Shown here piece after piece: positions 1 to 4,601 of a stretch of 5,059 nucleotides of DNA; position 1 is the stretch's first letter; each line of letters starts with the position of its first letter. Source of the stretch: Woeseiaceae bacterium. Lineage in GTDB: Bacteria; Pseudomonadota; Gammaproteobacteria; Steroidobacterales; Woeseiaceae. The notes beneath the pieces were generated by a model. It worked only from the letters and a program-made list of their open reading frames with translations. It did no database searches and had not been told where the DNA came from. The stretch spans positions 1 to 5,059 of the forward strand of contig WTCH01000360.1 of the NCBI GenBank assembly GCA_013138675.1. The letters run 5' to 3'. The position numbers were made by a program, and so were the translations under genes.

Positions 1-171
1 CTCCCAGAGGATTTCCTGCTTCCGACCGGCACCGCTGCCCTTGACGAAGGCGTCTGCACCCCGGACTTCCGCGATGCTGATCGTGATCGCTGCATGCGCA
101 ACGGGCGCCAGCAAATACATTAGGCCGCATATTCCTGCGACGAGAACCAGCATATTTGACCGTGTAAGCAT
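1..171 (-). CDS. Exported protein of unknown function, N-terminal fragment (cut by window edge)
   Basis: This reading frame opens with ATG at 171 and stays open for 57 codons to the window edge, so only the N-terminus is visible. Residues 1-27 look like a Sec signal peptide: a short positive start (MLTRSN), a hydrophobic core of about 17 residues, and a cleavage-like AHA motif before Ala28. The mature part starts AITISIAEVRGADAFVKG, an alternating beta-strand pattern seen at the start of many bacterial Ig-like or other beta-sandwich exported proteins; that resemblance is weak. An in-frame stop lies nine codons upstream of the ATG, so no longer start is possible, although Met7 is an alternative. 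No good Shine-Dalgarno site precedes the ATG; an AGGAAG lies about 25 bases upstream, too far to be ideal. The gene diverges from the riboswitch-controlled gene. I do not recognise the protein. Confidence 0.6.
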   Translation of the reverse strand, partial: MLTRSNMLVLVAGICGLMYLLAPVAHAAITISIAEVRGADAFVKGSGAGRKQEILWE

Positions 172-274
172 GGATGCGTCTTGAGGGAGATTCGTTCACT
201 TCCTTTATACGCCCAAACGCTGGACCAATCGTGATAGTTAACATATTCACGCTTTTTGAAGCGAGCCGCGAACG

Positions 275-296
275 TCTGCTTCTGGCCGAAAGCGGA
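275..296. repeat. Dispersed hairpin repeat, copy 1
   Basis: TCTGCTT (275-281) pairs with AAGCGGA (290-296), with one T-G wobble. The central 16 bases GCTTCTGGCCGAAAGC (278-293) are identical to those of copy 5 beyond the terminator at 1431-1446, about 1.15 kb away. This shows that the two are members of one repeat family. Confidence 0.65.
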
Positions 297-318
297 ACTT
301 CAAATTCCCGAATTTCTA

Positions 319-356
319 CCGTTCTGAACGGCTGCTTTCGATGAGAGCGGACATTA
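319..356. repeat. Dispersed hairpin repeat, copy 2, with extra CCGTTC/GAACGG arm
   Basis: CTGCTTT (332-338) pairs with the segment 344-350 with two wobbles and is followed by the family's conserved ACATTA tail. Directly before it sits a perfect inverted repeat, CCGTTC-T-GAACGG (319-331). The 14 bases TGAACGGCTGCTTT (325-338) recur exactly in copy 3 at 395-408. Confidence 0.65.
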
Positions 357-378
357 AACAGGCGACTTGTTTTGTTCT

Positions 379-428
379 CCGTTCCAATCACAGATGAACG
401 GCTGCTTTACCCCCGGAAGCAGACATTA
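379..428. repeat. Dispersed hairpin repeat, copy 3, with extra CCGTTC/GAACGG arm
   Basis: CTGCTT (402-407) pairs perfectly with AAGCAG (417-422), followed by ACATTA. As in copy 2, an upstream inverted repeat is present: CCGTTC (379-384) with GAACGG (396-401), here separated by 11 bases instead of one. Copies 2 and 3 therefore share a compound two-hairpin layout. Confidence 0.65.
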
Positions 429-445
429 GGCTAGAATTAGCGAAT

Positions 446-475
446 AAGTCTGCTGCTGACCCAAAGCAGACATTC
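446..475. repeat. Dispersed hairpin repeat, copy 4
   Basis: GTCTGCT (448-454) pairs perfectly with AGCAGAC (465-471) over a ten-base loop, followed by the conserved ATT. It is the last member of the left cluster and lies about 45 bases before the riboswitch promoter. Confidence 0.65.
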
Positions 476-520
476 CGCTAATCGGTCTTCGACCGACTCC
501 AATTTACGTACAAGCCAGAA

Positions 521-549
521 TTGACGCGATTTATCGATCAGCGCATAAA
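521..549 (+). promoter_or_regulatory. Sigma70-type promoter of the riboswitch transcript
   Basis: A -35 element TTGACG (521-526, five of six consensus bases) is followed after exactly 17 bases by CATAAA (544-549, four of six). Transcription would start near 555-557, a few bases before the first positions that align with the GEMM-I aptamer, so the two predictions support each other. It would produce an untranslated leader of about 280 bases before the ATG at 837. Confidence 0.6.
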
Positions 550-555
550 GCATTA

Positions 556-672
556 GTTACATCCGATAAAGGCAAACCTAGCCAAAACTAGGGACGCAAA
601 GCCACGGGTCCTCGCTTCCTCCGAGAAGCCATTTATGACTCCCCGAAGGACCCAAGATAGCCGGGCTGCCGA
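556..672 (+). promoter_or_regulatory. Cyclic di-GMP-I riboswitch aptamer (GEMM-I class)
   Basis: The conserved GEMM-I blocks occur in order: AAAGGCAAACC (568-578), GGGACGCAAAGCC (591-603) and AAGATAGCCGGGCTGCCG (654-671). P2 is visible as CCTAG/CTAGG (577-581 with 588-592). P3 is visible as GGGTCCT/AGGACCC (606-612 with 647-653). By alignment from memory with the Vibrio Vc2 aptamer, the ligand-contacting G of the first block is G571. An A there is typical of the cGAMP-selective variant, so cyclic di-GMP is the expected ligand. Odd points: the P2 loop is CCAAAA instead of a GNRA tetraloop, and no convincing P1 closing helix pairs the 5' end with the bases right after 671. The regulated gene would be the exported protein at 837. 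Confidence 0.88.
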
Positions 673-825
673 AGCATTCTGGTCTCAATTCATCGTAAAT
701 CGGGTCGCTGAGAAAGGGTCCTCGTCATGAAACTTCGAAATCAGCAGGCCCATCACCGTTGGCAGTGAAGGACAAGGCCTACTGAAACTTTGAAGAACGG
801 GTTCGGAACATAAAATTCTGGAAAT
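673..825 (+). promoter_or_regulatory. Riboswitch leader, candidate expression platform
   Basis: This transcribed, untranslated stretch joins the aptamer to the ribosome-binding site. It contains no GC hairpin followed by a T run, so a simple intrinsic terminator is not evident. A second copy of the P3 strand, GGGTCCTCG (716-724, identical to 606-614), could pair with the opposite P3 strand at 647-653, or its GTCCT (718-722) with AGGAC at 769-773. Bases 699-705 can pair with 561-567 at the aptamer's 5' end. A 13-codon frame starts at 727 and ends at 768. These pairings are hand-derived and unscored; which of them are used is inference. Confidence 0.45.
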
Positions 826-833
826 GGAGAAGG
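826..833 (+). promoter_or_regulatory. Ribosome-binding site of the exported protein gene
   Basis: GGAGAAGG lies directly upstream of the ATG at 837, with GGAG seven bases from it. This is the best Shine-Dalgarno site in the window and fixes the start. It is complementary, with a small bulge, to the tract CTTCCTCC (615-622) within P3 of the riboswitch. Confidence 0.75.
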
Positions 834-836
834 AAG

Positions 837-1361
837 ATGAAGATTAAGGCTATTTCGGTATTGGCGTCCCTTCTGCTGGTGCTGTCCATGACCCTGGCAG
901 GGACGACCGCATTCGCAGCTGATAACGCTGTTCCTAATGGGCGGCTCGCTAGCCAGATCGACTACTCGTATGTTGGTGATCAGGGGATTACGGATTCTGC
1001 GGGAAGACTACTAGTATGGGACGCGACCATTGAAGGAGCCTTCACGGGTGAAATGAAATGGTGGTTCGAGCCACCGCCCGTTGAGGACGCCGTTTTCGAC
1101 CCCGGCTTTGTAGCGTTCTATGCGGCGAGATGGGAAATTTGGAGTGCGGGAGAGTTGCTCATGGCCGGAGAAAGCGCAGGTAAAACCGTATTTCCATTTG
1201 TTGGAGACGGCATGTGGGACGGGCACGGTGTTGTCACGGAAGCCAAAGGGAAACTCAACCCGCTGAAAGGCCGCAAAGTGTACGAGACTGGAACTGTCAT
1301 ATGGGGAACGGAACCACTGGACCCATTTCTTTCCGGCAGGGGCATGTTTCTGATCTACTGA
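837..1361 (+). CDS. Secreted protein of unknown function under cyclic di-GMP riboswitch control
   Basis: This 174-residue protein begins with a clear Sec signal peptide: MKIK, a hydrophobic core over residues 5-22, and cleavage after AFA27 or one residue later. The mature protein of about 147 residues has no cysteine, is rich in Trp, Gly and aromatic residues, and has no predicted membrane helix beyond the signal. Its alternating strands, the GMWDGHGVVTEAKGKL segment (125-140) and the segment GRKVYETGTVIWG (145-157) resemble the small secreted beta-barrels of the allene-oxide-cyclase or dirigent-like type. That fold call is tentative and no catalytic residues can be named. The start is fixed by the Shine-Dalgarno site ending four bases before the ATG. 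The gene is monocistronic: promoter, GEMM-I riboswitch, coding region and a strong terminator form one unit. Cyclic di-GMP control of an exported protein would fit a role in surface attachment or matrix, but that is inference from the switch alone. Confidence 0.85.
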   Translation: MKIKAISVLASLLLVLSMTLAGTTAFAADNAVPNGRLASQIDYSYVGDQGITDSAGRLLVWDATIEGAFTGEMKWWFEPPPVEDAVFDPGFVAFYAARWEIWSAGELLMAGESAGKTVFPFVGDGMWDGHGVVTEAKGKLNPLKGRKVYETGTVIWGTEPLDPFLSGRGMFLIY

Positions 1362-1395
1362 TCGACCCTCACTGATTAATTCTCACTTACACATG

Positions 1396-1422
1396 AAACC
1401 CCGCCCTCGTGGCGGGGTTTTT
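1396..1422 (+). terminator. Strong intrinsic terminator
   Basis: A perfect 10-bp stem, AAACCCCGCC (1396-1405) with GGCGGGGTTT (1411-1420), closes a five-base loop CTCGT and runs into five Ts (1418-1422). It lies 34 bases after the stop codon of the exported protein gene. The A run on the left arm is short, so it is chiefly a plus-strand terminator. Confidence 0.93.
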
Positions 1423-1426
1423 CTAT

Positions 1427-1450
1427 GTCCGCTTCTGGCCGAAAGCAGAC
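1427..1450. repeat. Dispersed hairpin repeat, copy 5
   Basis: GTCCGCTT (1427-1434) pairs with AAGCAGAC (1443-1450) with one C-A mismatch. It starts four bases after the T tract of the terminator. Its inner 16 bases equal those of copy 1. Confidence 0.65.
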
Positions 1451-1480
1451 GGTCGGACTGGTGAATTTCTAGCTATCTGA

Positions 1481-1505
1481 GCGACCGCTTTCGGGAAAAG
1501 CGGAC
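1481..1505. repeat. Dispersed hairpin repeat, copy 6
   Basis: CCGCTTT (1485-1491) pairs perfectly with AAAGCGG (1497-1503) over a five-base loop, followed by ACACT, a variant of the family tail. Together with copy 5 it flanks the riboswitch unit on the side opposite copies 1-4. Confidence 0.65.
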
Positions 1506-1783
1506 ACTCGGGAAATATTCGAATTCGTCGACCAGGTCGGGTTCTATGGGTCGGGCTGGTGGCTGTCCAGCTAACGTAGGTGCCTGCCACCATGCGGAGA
1601 TATGTGGGGACAAAATCAATCGGTTGGTGAGAGTGGAAAGCGGGCGCCGGGAGCCACGGAAATAGGGTGGCTGCTGATTCTTGAGTTGAGCAATGTCGTG
1701 CATGAAACTCCCTCAAAATGCAACAGCATTGCACTTACAGACAAGCGAAACCGAACCGATCGGCCAGTAACCTATTGATTTAT
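1506..1783. other. Gene-free region between repeats and tRNA-Pro
   Basis: No convincing gene is seen on either strand. Minus-strand frames through it have cysteine-, proline- and arginine-rich, unstructured translations, and one of them is partly made of repeats 5 and 6. Minor inverted repeats are present: GGTGGC/GCCACC (1558-1563 with 1586-1591) and AGCCAC/GTGGCT (1652-1657 with 1667-1672). A weak 5-bp hairpin at 1717-1730, followed by three A-T pairs, could be a feeble minus-strand terminator behind the tRNA. Confidence 0.5.
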
Positions 1784-1860
1784 TGGTCGGGGTGAGAAGA
1801 TTCGAACTTCCGGCCCCTGCCTCCCGAAGGCAGTGCTCTACCAGGCTGAGCTACACCCCG
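1784..1860 (-). tRNA. tRNA-Pro (anticodon CGG)
   Basis: The minus strand folds into a complete 77-base cloverleaf. The acceptor stem is CGGGGTG/CACCCCG, the D stem GCTC/GAGC, the anticodon stem CTGCC/GGCAG around the loop TTCGGGA, the variable loop has five bases, and the T arm contains TTCGAAT. The anticodon CGG reads CCG proline codons. The unusual C1-G72 pair, A73 and G37 are all hallmarks of bacterial tRNA-Pro. The 3' CCA is encoded (1784-1786). It lies 46 bases downstream of the Nudix gene on the same strand. Confidence 0.97.
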
Positions 1861-1878
1861 AAACCGGCCGCAATCATA
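1861..1878 (-). promoter_or_regulatory. Possible tRNA-Pro promoter: -10 element and GC-rich discriminator
   Basis: On the minus strand TATGAT (1878-1873, five of six consensus bases) lies 12 bases before the tRNA 5' end and is followed by the GC-rich TGCGGCCGG, the discriminator type found at stringently controlled stable-RNA promoters. No good -35 element is visible at 16-18 bases. Readthrough from the upstream operon is an alternative or additional source. Confidence 0.4.
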
Positions 1879-1906
1879 CACTTAGATTAATGTGTGGGCT
1901 AGCCGC

Positions 1907-2632
1907 CTAGTCCGCAACATCCGGCATCATGATGCGCCGTTTGCCGTCCTTGGTTAACAGTACGGGCTGGATAGCCGGGATGCCGCGTTCCTGCCGCTCG
2001 CGAGCCCAGCCGAACAGGTCCTCGACAGAATCCAGGCCGGCGAGAGATTCAATGGTTCGCCTCGTCGGATAGGGCAGGTTCAGTCCACCATCCAATGCCT
2101 CGTTGGCCGTCGACCAGCTGCTGTCTGTCACCTCGCGGCCATCCGGGACTGCTTTTTGCCCACCCGGCATTTCAGCAAGGAAGAACCGAGTCGACCAGCG
2201 CTTCGGCAGTCCGGTCGGCGTTATCCAGTGAGCGAAGTAATGCAGTGAGCCGCAGTCAATGGTGAGGCGATGCGTTCTCAAAAGGTCCGGCCAGGTTACG
2301 TTGACGTCATTCAGCTCTTGTCTGAACTCCTTGATTTGCTCGAGATCGCCCTGCGCCAGAAGTACTCCGGTCTCTTCGAACAACTCGCGGACTGCGGCGT
2401 TGAAGTAATCGAGCCCGCCTTCTTTCATTCCCAGCAATGAGTCAGTTTCCTCAGCATCCAGACCGCTGCAAAGCTCTCGCGCCAGGTACTCGTCATCATC
2501 GAGCACACCACCGGGGAACGTGTAGGCATCACCGAATGCATCGCCCGAGCGTCGTTTGACCAGTAACAACTCAGGGCCGCGATCTGAATCGCGTAACACA
2601 ACAACCGTTGAAGAAGGACGAGGTGCGTTCAT
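1907..2632 (-). CDS. Nudix hydrolase, NUDT19-like with insertion in the Nudix box
   Basis: Nudix enzymes hydrolyse nucleoside diphosphates linked to another group, using metal ions held by the Nudix box. The protein has 241 residues. The N-terminal strand STVVVLRDSDRGPELLLVKR (8-27) leads to FPGG (39-42). The catalytic helix follows as RELFEETG (82-89), matching the REUXEEXG core. The spacing between GG and R82 is 40 residues, whereas the classical GX5EX7RE box gives about 14. This large insertion is typical of the NUDT19-type branch, some of which act on CoA derivatives. RFFLAEMP (149-156) is another family landmark. Substrate remains unknown; no signal peptide is present, so it should be cytoplasmic. 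The ATG lies three bases after the stop of the transporter gene with only a weak AAGAA upstream, suggesting translational coupling. It is the last protein gene of the operon. Confidence 0.88.
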   Translation of the reverse strand: MNAPRPSSTVVVLRDSDRGPELLLVKRRSGDAFGDAYTFPGGVLDDDEYLARELCSGLDAEETDSLLGMKEGGLDYFNAAVRELFEETGVLLAQGDLEQIKEFRQELNDVNVTWPDLLRTHRLTIDCGSLHYFAHWITPTGLPKRWSTRFFLAEMPGGQKAVPDGREVTDSSWSTANEALDGGLNLPYPTRRTIESLAGLDSVEDLFGWARERQERGIPAIQPVLLTKDGKRRIMMPDVAD

Positions 2633-2635
2633 TTC

Positions 2636-3973
2636 TTATTTCACATGCAGCCGGTAGGCAAGTATGCCGCCGATCGCCATGGGGACTGCGAACACGTAGT
2701 AGTTGGCCGACATATCCAGGCCAGACGCGATGAGGTAGCCGGCAATTGCCGGGCCCGCGACGGCACCGAGGCGGCCGAGGCCGATCGCCCAACCAATGCC
2801 CGTGCTGCGAATGCTGGTTGGGTAGACCTTGGCGGCCACGGCGTACAGGCCGGTGAATCCGCCTTGCTGCAAAAAGCCGGTCATGAATGTGATGGCCAGA
2901 AGCAGCGTCAATTCATTCGGTGAGGCCGCAAAAGCGACCATGAGCACAGCTGATGAGAACAGGAACACGGATACCAGAGTGGAGAGCTTCCAGCGTGACG
3001 CCAATGCGCCCAGGACAAAAATTCCGATGACGGCAGCGAGGTTAAACAAAAAGAATGCCTGGCGGCCGACCTCGGCTGGATGGCCGGACTCTTCCATTAG
3101 CTTCGGAATCCAGCTCAACAGGAAATAGAGCGTGCTGAAACACAGGAAAAAGGTCGCCCACAACGTCAACGTCGCCTTTCTGTGCTCACTGGTCAGCAGG
3201 CTTGCCACATTGCGCAAAAGGCCTGGCGAATGACCCCTGGCCTGTTGTGCGACATCCGGCAGACGATCCAGCGTTTGCTTCTTGAGCTTCGTCAGAATTT
3301 TGTTGACGCGTGCCAATGCGTCGTCCGGACGGCGTTCGAACAAATACTTGAGTGACTCCGGAATCAGGGCCAGTGCCACGAGGCCCATAAGGATGGTGGC
3401 GGCGCCGCCGAACCAAAACATCCCGCGCCAGCCATGCTCCGGCATGATGAAGCCAGCCGCGACCGACGTCATCATCGCCCCCATCGGGTAACCGCAGGTC
3501 ACAGCGGTAACAGACAGCGAGCGGTATTTCTCGGGACTGTACTCGGCCGCAAGAGTGGCCTGCGATGCAAGTAGCGCGCCGCCGCCGAGACCGCTGATAA
3601 AACGGAGAACGATAAATTCGGACAACGACGTCGCCGTTGCCGTCAACAAAATAGACGCGCCCATCAACAGCAAGCTGGCGATGATCAGTTTGCGACGGCC
3701 AATGATGTCGGAGATCGGCGCGAGCAACATCGCGCCGGCCATCATGCCTGCGAGCGCGAAACTAAAAATCAGTCCGACCCTATCCGCGGCCAGGCCCAGT
3801 TCCGTGGACACCGCACTGGCCACTACGGCCATCGCAATGATGTCGAAACCGTCAAGCATGTTGAAGAGCATGCAGAGTCCGACGACCAAAATCTGCTGGC
3901 CGCTGACTTGCCCGTCATCGATGACGTCTGTCACTACATTGTCGGAAGAGGTAAGGGCGGCTGGATCTGACAT
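2636..3973 (-). CDS. MFS transporter of the aromatic acid:H+ symporter (AAHS) family
   Basis: This 445-residue inner-membrane permease has the usual 12-helix length of the family, with a central cytoplasmic loop near 210-265. Helix 1 carries DGFD (41-44), the acidic motif required for transport in PcaK-type permeases. LAPISDIIGRRK (84-95) is motif A between helices 2 and 3. E144 in LAAEYSPE, and R389 and R401 in the segment IRSTGIGWAIGLGRLGAVAG, match charged residues conserved in AAHS proteins. An oddity is the second motif A between helices 8 and 9, which reads GALASRWK (322-329): the family's usual Asp is Ser326. The likely substrate is a benzoate-like or other small organic acid taken up with protons, but the exact substrate cannot be read. 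The start ATG is four bases after the SCO stop codon; no clear Shine-Dalgarno site is seen. A sugar or multidrug MFS protein is less likely given DGFD. Confidence 0.88.
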   Translation of the reverse strand: MSDPAALTSSDNVVTDVIDDGQVSGQQILVVGLCMLFNMLDGFDIIAMAVVASAVSTELGLAADRVGLIFSFALAGMMAGAMLLAPISDIIGRRKLIIASLLLMGASILLTATATSLSEFIVLRFISGLGGGALLASQATLAAEYSPEKYRSLSVTAVTCGYPMGAMMTSVAAGFIMPEHGWRGMFWFGGAATILMGLVALALIPESLKYLFERRPDDALARVNKILTKLKKQTLDRLPDVAQQARGHSPGLLRNVASLLTSEHRKATLTLWATFFLCFSTLYFLLSWIPKLMEESGHPAEVGRQAFFLFNLAAVIGIFVLGALASRWKLSTLVSVFLFSSAVLMVAFAASPNELTLLLAITFMTGFLQQGGFTGLYAVAAKVYPTSIRSTGIGWAIGLGRLGAVAGPAIAGYLIASGLDMSANYYVFAVPMAIGGILAYRLHVK

Positions 3974-3977
3974 TGGA

Positions 3978-4601
3978 TTAATCTAGGTGCTTACGCAGTG
4001 TGTCTTCGATTTTGTCCGGTTTACTTCCGTAGCCAATGATATCGAGCAATTCATCATCGGGGCCAATGACATACACCTGGGAACTGTGAAATGGTGTGTA
4101 GTCTGCAAACTCCGGTATCGTCTCGTACTCAATCCGGTTAAGTGGCTGCTCCGCGCCGGTTCCGTCTCGAACTGTGAAACCGAACGTCGTTCGAAACCCT
4201 GCTGTGACCCTCTCGATTTGCACGTAGTTGCCGGTCAGTCCGATGATCGATGGATGGAATGCGCCAGTGTACGCCTGCAGTCGGTCGGGCGTGTCCCGCT
4301 TCGGATCGATCGAGATGAACAGCACCGTAACTTCCTTTGAGAGATCGCCGAGCGAATTGAGCGCGGTCGCGATATTCGTAAGAGTCGTCGGGCAAATGTC
4401 GGGGCAAGACGTGAAGCCGAAGAACACAAGGCGTAGTTGAGTACGGTAATCCTCATCAGTGACGGGGCGTCCGTTCTCATCAATCAGTGAGAAGCTCAAA
4501 TCAAGTTCAGCCACCGGCGGCGGGGCCGCTCTCTGCTCGCAGCCGCCGAGCACGATCAGTGCGCAGGCAGATACGAGAAGTGATAGTTTGCTCAGTGACA
4601 T
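3978..4601 (-). CDS. SCO1/SenC/PrrC-type copper chaperone lipoprotein
   Basis: SCO proteins are thioredoxin-fold, membrane-anchored proteins that bind copper and help assemble the CuA centre of cytochrome oxidase or serve as thiol reductases in the periplasm. The protein has 207 residues. Residues 1-21 form a lipoprotein signal with lipobox VLGGC and lipidated Cys21; Glu at +2 is compatible with outer-membrane sorting. A proline-rich linker follows. The copper site CPDIC (66-70) in FFGFTSCPDICPTTL, SIDPKRDTP (97-105) and the conserved His172 in FHSSQVYVIGP are all present, so the Cys-Cys-His ligand set is complete. The residue before that His is Phe, where many SCO proteins have Asp. The start overlaps the end of the propeller gene by ten bases with no clear Shine-Dalgarno site, which implies translational coupling. 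No oxidase subunit is visible nearby, so the client is unknown. Confidence 0.93.
   Translation of the reverse strand: MSLSKLSLLVSACALIVLGGCEQRAAPPPVAELDLSFSLIDENGRPVTDEDYRTQLRLVFFGFTSCPDICPTTLTNIATALNSLGDLSKEVTVLFISIDPKRDTPDRLQAYTGAFHPSIIGLTGNYVQIERVTAGFRTTFGFTVRDGTGAEQPLNRIEYETIPEFADYTPFHSSQVYVIGPDDELLDIIGYGSKPDKIEDTLRKHLD

Larger units (their letters stand above)
172..520. other. Gene-free intergenic region with a cluster of hairpin repeats
   Basis: I see no credible gene here. The stretch separates the divergent exported-protein gene on the left from the riboswitch promoter on the right. It holds four short hairpin repeats between about 271 and 475, listed separately. It also holds a 6-bp hairpin with a three-base loop at 482-496 (TCGGTC, TTC, GACCGA), which lacks a proper T tract and so is a poor terminator candidate. 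Confidence 0.6.

Noticed and set aside
271..475. Spaced repeats considered as a CRISPR array
   Set aside because: Units are imperfect palindromes with irregular spacing (48-70 bases), variable arms and no cas genes; the pattern fits REP/MITE-like elements instead.
482..496. 6-bp hairpin with a three-base loop considered as a terminator
   Set aside because: The following sequence, CTCCAATTT, has only three Ts at a distance, and no gene ends just upstream on the plus strand.
1717..1730. AATGC/GCATT hairpin as a minus-strand terminator for tRNA-Pro
   Set aside because: The stem is only five A/T-rich pairs and the tail is TTGA, too weak to call.
1423..1734. 103-codon minus-strand open frame rich in Cys, His, Arg and Pro
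   Set aside because: Its C-terminal end is translated from hairpin repeats 5 and 6 (ending SAFGQKRT), there is no ribosome site, and the composition is not protein-like. It is a repeat-derived spurious frame.
1741..1790. tRNA-Pro 3' end considered as an integration (att) site
   Set aside because: No second copy of the tRNA 3' end and no integrase gene are visible in the window, so there is no evidence for an integrated element.
3555..3986. 143-codon plus-strand frame opposite the transporter gene
   Set aside because: It is a shadow of the well-supported AAHS permease on the other strand, with low-complexity Ser/Ala/Met translation and no recognisable domain.
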